A stretch of 64,000 nucleotides of DNA from Bog-159 sp963738345 (GTDB lineage: Bacteria; Acidobacteriota; Terriglobia; Bryobacterales; Bryobacteraceae), in NCBI GenBank assembly GCA_963738345.1, contig CAVTWI010000002.1, positions 1,612,001-1,676,000 on the forward strand. Direction: 5' to 3'. This document shows positions 47,751-56,271 of this stretch, piece by piece. Both the position numbers and the translations under genes were made by a program. A model generated the notes under the pieces. The model did no database searches. It saw only the letters and a program-made list of their open reading frames with translations, and was not told the origin of the DNA. Numbering within the stretch: the stretch's first letter is position 1; every line of letters starts with the position of its first letter.

Positions 47751-48773
47751 CTACATCTGGGCTGTCGCTTGGGGAGACAGGTGACATTGTTTCATGGCGC
47801 CGGCGGCGAGTTCGAAGGAGCGCAGGCGCAGGGGGTGGTCGTAGAGGTCGGAGGTGAAGATGAGTTCGTCAGCGGCGGTTTGTTGCAGGAGGTGCTGGAG
47901 TTTTTGACGGACGGTTTCGGGTGCGCCGATGGCGGCGACGGTGAGGCGGGACTGGACGGCGAATTCTTCCGCATCGCTCCAAAGGCCGTCCATGGAGAGA
48001 ACCGGGGGGGGGACGAAGAGGGGTTCGCCGCGGATGAGCTTGAGGTGGCGCTGGTAGGCGGAGGTAGCGAGGCGGTGGGCTTCGGCGTCGGTTTCGGCGG
48101 CGACGAGGGGAACTCCGACGATGACGTAGGGCGCGCTGAGGTATTGGGACGGCTTGAATTCTTCGCGGTAGATGGCGAGGGCGTCGAGCAACATGGCGGG
48201 GGCGAAGTGGCTGGCGAAGGCGAAGGGGAGTCCGAGGGCGGCGGCGAGTTGGGCGCTATAGGTGCTGGATCCGAGGAGCCATACGGGGACATGGGCGCCG
48301 GCGCCGGGATAGGCGATCAATTTCTGGCCGGGACGGGCGGGGGCGAAGTAGGCGAGCAGTTCGCTGACCTGGGCGGGGAAATCCTCCTCGACGGTGCCGT
48401 AGCGGAGGGCGCGGGCGGCGAGGCGGTCGGAACCAGGGGCGCGGCCGAGTCCGAGATCGATGCGGTGGGGGTAGAGGGTTTCGAGGGTGCCGAACTGTTC
48501 GGCGATGACGAGGGGGGCGTGGTTGGGGAGCATGACGCCACCGGCGCCGACGCGGAGGGTGGAGGTGGCGCCGGCGACGTGGCCGATCAGGACAGAGGTG
48601 GCGGCGCTGGAGATGCCGGGCATGTTGTGGTGTTCGGCGAGCCAGAAGCGGGTGAAGCCCCAGCGTTCGGCGTGGCGAGCGAGGTCTACGGTGTCGCGGA
48701 AGGCATCGGCGATGGTTCCGTTGAGGCGGACGGGGGCCAGGTCGAGGATCGAATAACGTGGGGCGTCGGGCAT
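47751..48773 (-). CDS. LLM class flavin-dependent oxidoreductase
   Basis: Starting at the ATG at 48773 (MPDAPRYSILDLAPV) gives 340 residues of a luciferase-like TIM barrel. Family marks are WLAEHHNMPGISSAATSVLIG, LRVGAGGVMLPNHAPLVIAEQFGTLETLYPHRIDLGLGRAPGSD and VWLLGSSTYSAQLAAALGLPFAFASHF. It belongs to the single-component group (YhbW-like) and should use FMN supplied by a separate reductase. Substrate unknown. The frame stays open far upstream through the thymidine kinase gene, but composition there is not protein-like. Confidence 0.87.
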   Translation of the reverse strand: MPDAPRYSILDLAPVRLNGTIADAFRDTVDLARHAERWGFTRFWLAEHHNMPGISSAATSVLIGHVAGATSTLRVGAGGVMLPNHAPLVIAEQFGTLETLYPHRIDLGLGRAPGSDRLAARALRYGTVEEDFPAQVSELLAYFAPARPGQKLIAYPGAGAHVPVWLLGSSTYSAQLAAALGLPFAFASHFAPAMLLDALAIYREEFKPSQYLSAPYVIVGVPLVAAETDAEAHRLATSAYQRHLKLIRGEPLFVPPPVLSMDGLWSDAEEFAVQSRLTVAAIGAPETVRQKLQHLLQQTAADELIFTSDLYDHPLRLRSFELAAGAMKQCHLSPQATAQM

Positions 48774-48827
48774 GTTTATTTGATGTGGGGAAGAGCGGTG
48801 CGGGTGCGGGGATTGGGAAGGCAAGAA

Positions 48828-48870
48828 TTTATGGCCGCCGATGAACGCGGATGCACGCCGATAAGACAAG
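48828..48870. repeat. Interspersed GATGAACGCGGATGCACGC-type repeat, copy 2
   Basis: Intergenic between the LLM oxidoreductase and thymidine kinase genes. It reads ATGGCCGCC, GATGAACGCGGATGCACGC and CGATAAGACAAGGC, sharing words of 10-13 bases with the copy at 46278. The surrounding 176-nt gap holds no gene. Confidence 0.5.
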
Positions 48871-48949
48871 GCAAAAACAAGGCAAGACAACACATCACAA
48901 GATTGAGTGACTCGGGTGGCATGGGCTGGGCCTAACGCAGTTGATAGCA

Positions 48950-49552
48950 TCAGGGACGGCGGGGGGGGCGGAAGTCTAGTTCGGTTTGTTTGGGGATGCC
49001 GGGCTCGAAGCAGCGGCGGCAGCGGGCTTCGTACATGTCGGAGGCGCCGACGACGATCAGGTCTTCGGCTCCGCGGAGGCGTTGGGTGTGTTTGCCGGGG
49101 TTGCCGCAGCGGACGCAGATGGCCAGGGTTTTGGTGATGGATTCGGCTAGGGCTAGGAGGTCGGGGATAGGGACGAAGGGGCGGCCGAGGTAATCGGTGT
49201 CGAGGCCGGCGATGATGACCTGCTTGCCGCTGTCGGCGAGGCGCTGAGCAACATCGATGAGGGTTTCGCCCATGAAGTTGGCTTCGTCGACGCCGATGAC
49301 TTCGGAGCGCCAATCGACGCGATCCATAATTTCGGCGCCGGAGTTGACGATTTCGGATTTCATGCGGAGGTCGCCGTGGGAGACGATTTCGTCCACGGCA
49401 TAGCGGTTGTCGATGACGGGCTTGAAGACCTGGACGCGTTTGCGGGCAATCATGGCGCGGCGGAGGCGGCGGATTAATTCTTCGCTCTTACCGGAGAACA
49501 TGGGCCCGCAAATGACTTCAATCCAACCGATGTTGCCGGTGACGAATTCCAT
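48950..49552 (-). CDS. tdk: Thymidine kinase
   Basis: A 200-residue type II thymidine kinase. Walker A GPMFSGKSEELIRRLRRA, the DEANF motif (VIGVDEANFM), the lasso loop with YLGRPFVPIPDLLALAE and a zinc site CVRCG ... CRRC near residues 147-183. It phosphorylates thymidine with ATP in the salvage route. The start MEFVTGNIGWIEVI places the P-loop near residue 16 as usual. Divergent from the S9 peptidase gene across a 68-nt gap. Confidence 0.93.
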   Translation of the reverse strand: MEFVTGNIGWIEVICGPMFSGKSEELIRRLRRAMIARKRVQVFKPVIDNRYAVDEIVSHGDLRMKSEIVNSGAEIMDRVDWRSEVIGVDEANFMGETLIDVAQRLADSGKQVIIAGLDTDYLGRPFVPIPDLLALAESITKTLAICVRCGNPGKHTQRLRGAEDLIVVGASDMYEARCRRCFEPGIPKQTELDFRPPRRP

Positions 49553-49620
49553 GAGACTGATTTAGCATGGCGCGGCGGGGGAGCGTTGGGGGACAGGCGG
49601 GCGATGTACAATGCAGGATT

Positions 49621-51751
49621 ATGAAACGGATCTGCTGCGCCCCTTTTCTGCTTGCTTTGGCCCTCTCCGGCGCCGACAAAAAGCCGGTGACTTTACAGAA
49701 CATCCCCGCGCCGGTGCGGATGCCGCCGATCACGTGGGCGCCGGATGGCAGGCGCTTCGCGTGGATGGAAGACAAGTCGCTGGTGCAATACGAGGTGGCG
49801 TCGAAGAAGCGGAAGACGCTGGTGGCGCTGGGTCCGCTGGAGGAAAAGGCAGTGAAGGCGCCGCGGCAGGAGGGGACGGACTGGCAGAACCGGCGGGTGG
49901 CGGAGCAGAGTTTTCAATGGTCGGGGAACGGGCAGGAGATGCTGATCGCGGTACAGGGAGACCTGTTTCTGCTGCACGTGGATACGGGGAAGTGGGAGCA
50001 ATTGACGGCTACGGCGGAGGTGGAGCGGGATCCGAAACTGTCGCCGGACGGGCATTTTGTTTCGTTCCGGCGGGAGCACGATCTGTACTGTCTGGAGGTG
50101 GCTACGAAGAAGACCACGCGGCTGACGACGGACGGATCGGCGACGTTGTGGAACGGGGAACTGGATTGGGTATATCCGGAAGAACTGAATCTTTCGACGG
50201 CGCACTGGTGGTCGCCCGATAGCCGGCAGATCGCATATTTGCAATTCGACGTGGCGCGGGAGCCGATTTTTCCGCAGGTGGATTTGCTGTCGTGGCGGGC
50301 GCAAATGGAGCCGGAGCGTTTTCCTCAGCCCGGAACGCCTAATGCGGACGTGCGGCTGGGGGTGGTCGCGGTGGATGGGGGGGGGACGCGATGGATGGAC
50401 ATCGGGGAGACGCGGGACCATCTGCTGGCGCGGGTGGACTGGGCTCCGGATAGCCGGGCGGTAGCTTATCAGCGGTTGAACCGCGTGCAGAACCATTTGG
50501 ACCTAGGGCTGGCGGACGCGCATACGGGCGTATCGCGCGTGCTGCTGAGCGAGGAGGATTCGTACTGGGTAAACGTAAACGACGATTTCCGTTTTCTGAA
50601 TAAAGGCAAGCAATTTTTGTGGGGCAGCGAGCGGGACGGGTACCGGCATTTGTACTTGTGCTCGGTGGAGGACAAACACGTTTCAGAGATTACCAAGGGC
50701 GAATGGGAAGTGACCGAAGTGGTGGGGGTAAACGAGGAAACGCGCGAGGTGTTTTTTGTTTCGACGGAGCAGAGCCCGCTGGAGCGGCAGCTTTACCGGA
50801 TACGCTTGGACGGGAAGCAGAAGCAGCGGCTGAGCGGAGGGGCGGGGACGCACACGATTTCGATGAGTCCGACGACGCAATATTATATGGACACGGCGTC
50901 GAGCGTGGCGACGCCACCGCGGCGGACGCTGCACGAAAGCGACGGGTCGCAGATCGCGGTGTACAAGGAATCGACCATGCCGGACGTGGAGATTCTGCCG
51001 GCGGAATTCGTGAAGATTAAAGCAACGGACGGGGCGCAGCTTTACGCGCGGATGATTAAGCCGGCGGGATTTTCGCCGGAGAAGAAGTATCCGGTGATCG
51101 TCATCGATATACGGGGGGCCGGGGGTGCAGGCGGTACGGGACGCATGGGGGGGCGTAGGGTTCGACCAGGTGCTGGCGCAGCAGGGATATCTCGTGTGGC
51201 AGTTCGATAACCGCGGCTCGAACGGGCGGGGGCACATCTGGGAATCGAAGATTTACCACGAGACCGGCGCGCACGAGTTGAACGATCAGTTAGACGGGAT
51301 CCGGTATTTGGCGACGCTGGGGTTCGCAGACATGACGCGGGTAGGGATCAGCGGGTGGAGCTATGGCGGGTACATGACGCTATATGCGCTGACGAATGCG
51401 CCGAGCGTATTCAAGGCTGGGATCGCGGGAGCGCCGGTGACGGACTGGCGCAATTACGATTCGATTTACACGGAGCGATATATGGGGCTGCCGGAGGAGA
51501 ACGCGGAGGGGTACAAGCGGAGTTCACCGCTGACGAGTGCGGCGGATCTCAAGGGGCGGCTGATGATTTTGCATAATATCGAAGACGATAACGTGCATTT
51601 CCAGAACAGCGTGCAGATGGCGAATGCGCTCGAGAAGGAAGGGAAGCAGTTCCAGATGCTGGTGTATCCGCAGAAATCGCATGGGGTGGGCGGAGGATTG
51701 CAGCGGCAGATGCAGCAGGCGATGCTCGATTTTTTTGAGAAAGCGCTTTAG
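49621..51751 (+). CDS. Dipeptidyl-peptidase IV-type S9 peptidase; one frameshift
   Basis: ATG at 49621 begins a signal peptide (MKRICCAPFLLALALSGA). Residues about 40-450 form the DPP IV propeller (WAPDGRRFAW, LSPDGHFVSFRREHDLYCLE, YPEELNLSTAHWWSPDSRQIAYLQFD, which contains the N-terminus-binding EE-type motif). Near 51105 one extra base breaks the frame before YGGPGVQAVRDAWGGVGFDQ. The hydrolase domain has the Ser nucleophile in GWSYGGYM, Asp in NIEDDNVHF and His in YPQKSHGV. About 709 residues. Likely an exported or periplasmic exopeptidase releasing X-Pro or X-Ala dipeptides. Confidence 0.88.
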
Positions 51752-51790
51752 GATTTGAGAGCGCGTCACACTTCACGTTCGACAACCTGA

Positions 51791-51925
51791 CTAAGCTGCC
51801 GAAACTGGCCAAGTCGCGTTGCCAACGGCATACGGGTCTATGATCAGAGAGCGCAAGCCCGATTGCGCGTCCGGGGAGATGCCGGCGAGGCCCAGATTCT
51901 TGAGGCCGTGGATGGCTAGGGCGAA
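51791..51925 (-). pseudogene. Possible C-terminal remnant of an unknown gene
   Basis: A stretch with protein-like codons, including LAIHGLKNLGLAGISPD and SLIIDPYAVGNATWPVSAA, ends at a TAG at 51791-51793 but has no start of its own and overlaps the end of the receiver gene in another frame. It may be the end of a decayed gene. I do not recognise it. Confidence 0.25.
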
Positions 51926-52383
51926 AGGGGCGCTCGCGCCTGACTTAGTACTCGGATCGGTTCGCACAGCGATTGCCGAACACGGTTTCTGAGCATATCT
52001 GCCATAAACGGCTTTGGGAGGAAAGACCAGCCCTTGTTGAGAACTAGTATTCCCGCAGGGAGTCCAGAGATCAATAGGATTTTTGTTTCCGGCCGCTCAC
52101 GGCTCAGTTGGCTCGCCAACTCGATCCCGGTCATTCCTGGCATTTCAATGTCAGACAAAAGCAAGTGAATGATTCCGTCGAATGCGCGAGCCGTTTTGAG
52201 CGCCTCCAGGCCGTCGCACGCAACGATCACTTGGTAGCCATCTCCGTCGAGGAGGTCCGCTACAAGTTGTCTTAGTTGTTTATCGTCATCCGTCAACAAG
52301 ATTGTCTTGCCGGAAAGTGTTGGCTGAACGTTGTGGGCATCGGCCGGAACCGAAGGAAGCATCATTCCCCGTCTATCTTGCAA
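51916..52383 (-). CDS. Single-domain response regulator
   Basis: A 155-residue CheY-like protein. After about 25 N-terminal residues the receiver runs TILLTDDDKQLRQLVADLL (acidic pair TDDD), acceptor Asp in HLLLSDIEMPGMTGIELASQL, then ILLISGLPAG and the lysine in FLPKPF. There is no output domain. The gene stands alone at the start of a lower-GC stretch; the partner kinase is unknown. The 277 nt upstream are AT-rich and hold no gene I can support. Confidence 0.85.
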   Translation of the reverse strand: MQDRRGMMLPSVPADAHNVQPTLSGKTILLTDDDKQLRQLVADLLDGDGYQVIVACDGLEALKTARAFDGIIHLLLSDIEMPGMTGIELASQLSRERPETKILLISGLPAGILVLNKGWSFLPKPFMADMLRNRVRQSLCEPIRVLSQARAPLSP

Positions 52384-52660
52384 AATGAAACCAGAGATGA
52401 GTGGAGCAACTCTTAGCTTGTAGTAACCGGATCAGTTCCCCTGGTTTAGTCGACCGTTTAGATAATATCATTTCCTTATCATTATCCAAAGAAGAGATTA
52501 GGATATTGAGCAATAATGACCATATTCACCAGGCAAAGGTATGCAATATTGAACACCGGGCCGGGTGTTACGGTTCGGCAACCAGACAGGGTTAGAAGAA
52601 TGGGGCCACTGCGGGCGGCCTCTTAGGCTATCAGGGAGGGGACGCTTGCGGACACGTCAA

Positions 52661-53479
52661 TCACCCGGCACGACTGTCGTTTGCACGCTTCGGAAACAGG
52701 GAATCGTAAGTTTGAATCGTAGCCCGATAACAAGCGCAGGATGTGGACTCCAGACCGGCTCTGTCTATTATAGTGATCTTTCCCCGCACATATTGAATAT
52801 AGCCCGCCTTTTTGAGCTTGCCTGTCGCCAAATTAACGGTTGCTCTGCGCACGCCCAGCATGTGCGAGAGGAACTGCTGCGTGAGTGGAAATGTATCGAC
52901 GCCGGCGCGATCATGGGCCATTAGCAGCCAGCGGGCGCAGCGTTCTTTCATGCCGTGAATCCGGCTGCAGGCTGATCCATAGAGGATCTGGCGCATGAGC
53001 GCGTACATATGCTGGTGCATTAACATTTTCACGGCCGGGCACTTTTCGAGGACGGCGCGGAATGATACGGCATCGACGCGAATTGCGGATCCCGGCAGTT
53101 GAATGAGGTTCAGGCCCATGGCGCCTTGCGATTGGATCAACTCAGAGGCGCCCACCACCCCCTCGTTTCCGATGGTAGCCACTTCCACTTCCGGCCTGCC
53201 ATCATTGGTGAACAATAGCGACACCATACCGGATAGAGGAAAATAAACGGCATCGATAGGCTTGTCCTGAGGAAGCAGCCGTTTGCGGAATTTGAAGGCG
53301 ACGATGGTGGCGTTCGCCATTAAGGCATTGTAGTCATCCTGTTCCATTCTTGCGAGCAGATGGTTGGAAGAAGCGCCGGCACTCGTTTCTGGTTTCGGCA
53401 TTTTGGTCCCAATCATTTTAGTTTTGCTACAAGGCGCCGGGAGGGCCATCTCCGGATGCCAGGCTTCAATTCCTGACAC
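52661..53479 (-). CDS. Crp/Fnr family transcriptional regulator
   Basis: A 272-residue frame; the likely start is MIGTKMPKPETSAG (53416) or MPKPE (53401), since the first 20 residues look untypical. A cyclic-nucleotide-binding-type beta roll covers about 55-150 (LLPQDKPIDAVYFPLSGMVSLL ... VATIGNEGVVGASELI), then the long dimer helix and an HTH_Crp domain: FPLTQQFLSHMLGVRRATVNLATGKLKKAGYIQYVRGKITIIDRAGLE. The cAMP-specific arginine motif (RTAxV) is not seen, so the ligand is unknown; this form resembles the acidobacterial/alphaproteobacterial group that responds to unknown signals. Confidence 0.85.
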   Translation of the reverse strand: MSGIEAWHPEMALPAPCSKTKMIGTKMPKPETSAGASSNHLLARMEQDDYNALMANATIVAFKFRKRLLPQDKPIDAVYFPLSGMVSLLFTNDGRPEVEVATIGNEGVVGASELIQSQGAMGLNLIQLPGSAIRVDAVSFRAVLEKCPAVKMLMHQHMYALMRQILYGSACSRIHGMKERCARWLLMAHDRAGVDTFPLTQQFLSHMLGVRRATVNLATGKLKKAGYIQYVRGKITIIDRAGLESTSCACYRATIQTYDSLFPKRANDSRAG

Positions 53480-53551
53480 AAAGTTATTTAAAGTGCATAT
53501 ACTTATGTTTAGTTATAACAAGGCCCCCTTTTTCTGTACGGTCAAAATTGC

Positions 53552-54517
53552 TCACAGGTAAAAGAAACAGTAAGCCAAAGGTGCTTTTTCTCGCCGAATG
53601 TATGCACCGAATGGGGACATTTCCCGAATGATTTCGGTGAGAGAGTAACCGTAAGCGTTGGTGACATAAGCGGTGGTACCGTCGGGGGAAATCGCTATGG
53701 AACAGGGGAGAAGACCGGCGGCTATTCTGGCCAACTGTTGGCCGGTAGCGGTGCCAATCACCGAAACCGACGAAGCATTGCCATTGGTCACGTAGTATTG
53801 GGTCCCGTTGGGCAGAAAGGCGACATAATTGGGGGCAAAAAAGCCAGTGACGGTGCTCACAATGTTACCTGTAGAGAGGTTATGGACAGACACGGTGTTT
53901 GCGTATTGGTTTGCCACATAAGCGTAGACGCCAGCCGGTCCCATAGCGATGCCGGTTGGTCCAGAACCCGTTAACCATGTAGCCGTCACGGAATTGCTTG
54001 CGGTGCTGATCACTGAAATAGTCGAGGAAAGAAGGTTCGATACCAGCACGCGAGTGCCATCGAGAGTTAGGGCGATTCCGACGGGCTTGGAGCCAACCGG
54101 AATAGTAGCGGCGACCGTGTTGGTGGCCGTATTTATGACGGATACGTTGTTTGACAGTTCATTGGCGACGTAAGCGGTAGCGCCGTCGGGGGATAGGGCC
54201 ACCTGAACGGGACCACTGCCTACGGGGATGGTGGCTACAACGCTACGCGAAGCGGTGCTCACCACGGACACATTATTTTTGACCTCTCCCGTGACGTAGA
54301 GATAAGATCCGTTGGGGGTTATGGCGAGACCGCTAAGGCCCGCCCCAGTGACCATTATGGTCGCGCTGATAGTATTGTTAGCCCGGTTCACCACCGAGAT
54401 GTTGTTGCCCATCTGATTAGAAACGTAGCCATATGGCTGCGCCCAAGCGGCCAAAACGGTGGCCGTAAACGCCAGGACTCGTATAGTAAAAAAACCGACA
54501 GAATTGCGTATGCACAT
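53552..54517 (-). CDS. Secreted YVTN beta-propeller protein
   Basis: Starting at MCIRNSVGFFTIRVLAFTATVLAAWAQ (54517) gives 321 residues with a signal peptide. Seven YVTN-type blades follow, each about 42 residues, with PxGIALTPDGTRxYVxNxxSNxVSVIxTAxNxVxATIPVG form, for example VQVALSPDGATAYVANELSNNVSVINTATNTV. The last blade is followed by a 30-residue tail that looks unrelated (MSPFGAYIRREKAPLAYCFFYL). Such propellers are surface or periplasmic; no partner is known here. Confidence 0.78.
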   Translation of the reverse strand: MCIRNSVGFFTIRVLAFTATVLAAWAQPYGYVSNQMGNNISVVNRANNTISATIMVTGAGLSGLAITPNGSYLYVTGEVKNNVSVVSTASRSVVATIPVGSGPVQVALSPDGATAYVANELSNNVSVINTATNTVAATIPVGSKPVGIALTLDGTRVLVSNLLSSTISVISTASNSVTATWLTGSGPTGIAMGPAGVYAYVANQYANTVSVHNLSTGNIVSTVTGFFAPNYVAFLPNGTQYYVTNGNASSVSVIGTATGQQLARIAAGLLPCSIAISPDGTTAYVTNAYGYSLTEIIREMSPFGAYIRREKAPLAYCFFYL

Positions 54518-54923
54518 TTGTTCTCCGTAGTTTGTAACTAAGACAGTTCCTCTAAGGAGGAGCCTAGCGGGGCGACGGCGGTACATGGCTCTTCATCGGG
54601 CCTTCCCGCGGACTCCCCAGGGCACAGCCGCCCATTTTGTCCGAATCGTCGACGTGAACCCGGGCGGGCCGTCTCCCGCGGGGTCCCTGGATGTAGAATC
54701 AGGGACGGGAATAGAGCACTGAAGCAAATGTACGCTGTGCTTGGATTAAGTCTACGGCTATCCGGAAGCGCTACACTACGCTGCAAAAAGATAGCTCACC
54801 TCTCGGTTGATAGGATAACCTCACCGTATCGGCAACACGAAATGCTCTGGGTCTTTTTGGCAGATGAAAGAGCGCGAGATCTCCCGCCTACACGGGATTC
54901 AATGCGTTTTTTGGGAATTTTGT
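54518..54923. other. Intergenic stretch, GC-rich then AT-rich
   Basis: About 400 nt without a gene I can support. The part at 54560-54700 is GC-rich with self-complementary words (CCAGGG/CCCTGG and GCCGCCC/GGGCGGGC), so a structured RNA or an attenuator for the YVTN gene is possible but unproven. A small open frame at 54728-54994 has no recognisable content. The stretch ends at the tRNA-Cys 3'-end copy. Confidence 0.4.
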
Positions 54924-54944
54924 TGGAGGCGCGGGTCGGAATCG
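54924..54944 (-). repeat. Displaced copy of tRNA-Cys 3' end (att-like)
   Basis: Exact 21-nt match to 56272-56292, beginning TGGAGGCGCGGG on the plus strand; identity stops sharply on both sides. It contains CCA, discriminator, the acceptor strand and the 3' half of the T-arm, so it cannot be a tRNA on its own. Confidence 0.75.
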
Positions 54945-55021
54945 GAATAGGCTATGGCAATGAGAACAAGCTATTGATTTTGAAGGTCGCATGAGTCGCT
55001 GTGTTCGCGGCGTTCACGGAT

Positions 55022-56107
55022 TTATCGCACAAAATCCCGTACAGGTTCCGTTGCGCGAAGCTTGTTCTTGACGACTTGTTGCATCATCCAGTTGTGCGCC
55101 GTACCGACGTGGTCGCCCCGTACGAACTTTGCAACCGATCTTCGAAATGCTCCGTAGCTGAAGGAGTCGGCAACTCTTACCACATAGCCCTCCTTCTTGG
55201 AGAGATCCATTTGGCTGGCAAAATTCTTAGCGTAAGCCTCGTCCCAGATGCCGTCGTACATTACGGGGACCGTAACGAGTTCGAGAAGTGCGGAGTACTC
55301 GACCGTCTCGTCCCAGGGAAGGCAGATATTGTTCTCATCCCAAATTGAAAACAGAGTGAAGTATGACGGTAGTTCATCGTACTCAAGCGTATGCCTAGCG
55401 AACAGGTTCTCCCCGCACAGTCGCCAGCCGTCAGGTATGTTGCCCTGGATGCGAGCGTGCAGGTTCTTGACCCAACCCCTGCTCGGGTGGCTGGCCGAGT
55501 CGAGCGAACGGGCGTGAATGTAGTCACGGTACATGGTCGTGTTCTCGCCGTCCATCTTTTCGGTAATAATCACTCTCCGGCCCGCAAACTGGCTGGTGTC
55601 AGTCAGGACTCGATCGTCATCGGGCCTTCCTGGAGACCCGGGTAGATGGTAAGTCCGTGGATACTTCACTCGGTCTTTCATTAACGGCAACACACCGCCG
55701 GAAGAAAGGACTTTGCGGACACTTTCATCGTGGTACAACTCACCCTTTACCCGTGTGCCATCGGGCATGATGATGTTGCCCCACTTGTCATAAGTATTGT
55801 CGTGGTACAAATGATCGGGCAAGAGTACCCGATGGATGCCCGCAGCCGCCCGAACTTGATCGCACGATACTACCGTTTGTTCAGCTTTCTTGTGACATCC
55901 TATCGACCCGTCACGGTCGTCGCACAAGGTCGCCCCATTGTCCAAATAGTATCCGCCATCGTCCCAAAGTCGCCGCTCCATGATGTGATGAGCGTCTATT
56001 GGCTCGCCCCTGCCGCATAACACACATTTGTAGTCATCGCGCCGAAACACGCTCTCACGAAAGGCATCGCGCGTCAGGAGTTCGGAAGTGTCATTTTCCA
56101 GGGACAT
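55022..56107 (-). CDS. HNH nuclease domain fused to RNA ligase
   Basis: A 361-residue intact frame from the ATG at 56107. Residues 20-75 form an HNH-type zinc nuclease: C28xxC31, the DAHH motif at 38-41, N57, then C62 and C71-H72. After a linker (to about 140) comes a covalent nucleotidyltransferase of the RNA_ligase (Rnl2-like) group opening VKYPRTYHLPGSPG: motif I EKMDGEN with the nucleotide-accepting K184, HARSLDSASHPSR, CGENLFARHT, motif III-like YFTLFSIWD (249-257), motif IV EGYVVR (306-311) and motif V VAKFVR with K327. All catalytic positions look intact. I infer that it can cut and reseal nucleic acid, possibly RNA. It is the only gene of the tRNA-Cys island and lies on the tRNA's strand. 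Confidence 0.85.
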   Translation of the reverse strand: MSLENDTSELLTRDAFRESVFRRDDYKCVLCGRGEPIDAHHIMERRLWDDGGYYLDNGATLCDDRDGSIGCHKKAEQTVVSCDQVRAAAGIHRVLLPDHLYHDNTYDKWGNIIMPDGTRVKGELYHDESVRKVLSSGGVLPLMKDRVKYPRTYHLPGSPGRPDDDRVLTDTSQFAGRRVIITEKMDGENTTMYRDYIHARSLDSASHPSRGWVKNLHARIQGNIPDGWRLCGENLFARHTLEYDELPSYFTLFSIWDENNICLPWDETVEYSALLELVTVPVMYDGIWDEAYAKNFASQMDLSKKEGYVVRVADSFSYGAFRRSVAKFVRGDHVGTAHNWMMQQVVKNKLRATEPVRDFVR

Positions 56108-56143
56108 GAGAGTGGGCTTGCAGCTGCAAAAGTCAACCCCCTT

Positions 56144-56174
56144 AATATAAGCAGATCAGGTATTTGATGGTCAA
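56144..56174 (-). promoter_or_regulatory. Candidate promoter of the HNH-ligase gene
   Basis: On the minus strand, TTGACC (56174-56169) and TATATT (56149-56144) are 19 bp apart, or 18 bp using TTATAT. Transcription would start near 56137, about 30 nt before the ATG. Confidence 0.4.
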
Positions 56175-56193
56175 ATCTGCAAGGCGAGCGATG

Positions 56194-56218
56194 CCTTGCC
56201 GCGGCAAGGGTCCTGCAA
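56194..56218. repeat. Palindrome overlapping an inverted partial copy of the tRNA-Cys anticodon arm
   Basis: CCTTGCCGCGGCAAGG at 56194-56209 is a perfect 16-nt palindrome. Overlapping it, plus-strand GGCAAGGGTCCTGCAA (56203-56218) matches tRNA-Cys GGCAAGGGTCTGCAA, which spans the D-stem 3' side and the anticodon, with one extra C. It is inverted relative to the tRNA. It lies upstream of the candidate -35 box and 53 nt beyond the tRNA 3' end. Confidence 0.5.
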
Positions 56219-56271
56219 GCGATTGTTCGGATTCCACAGGGGCTAAGCGATTGAAATGAAGACGCTAAATC

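Noticed and set aside
48774..49313. N-terminal extension of the LLM oxidoreductase
   Set aside because: The open frame lies over the thymidine kinase gene and an intergenic repeat and is Pro/Arg/His-rich; the family starts at MPDAPRYSILDL.
52401..52595. Small gene between the receiver and Crp/Fnr genes
   Set aside because: AT-rich sequence with no ribosome site or protein-like composition; more likely promoter region.
54924..54944. A second tRNA-Cys gene
   Set aside because: Only the 3' quarter of the tRNA is present; the flanking sequence has no anticodon or D-arm. It is a displaced end.
54728..54994. Small gene inside the intergenic stretch, possibly an integrase remnant
   Set aside because: No recombinase motif (R-H-R-Y or serine type) and no similarity I can recognise; it also runs across the tRNA 3'-end copy.
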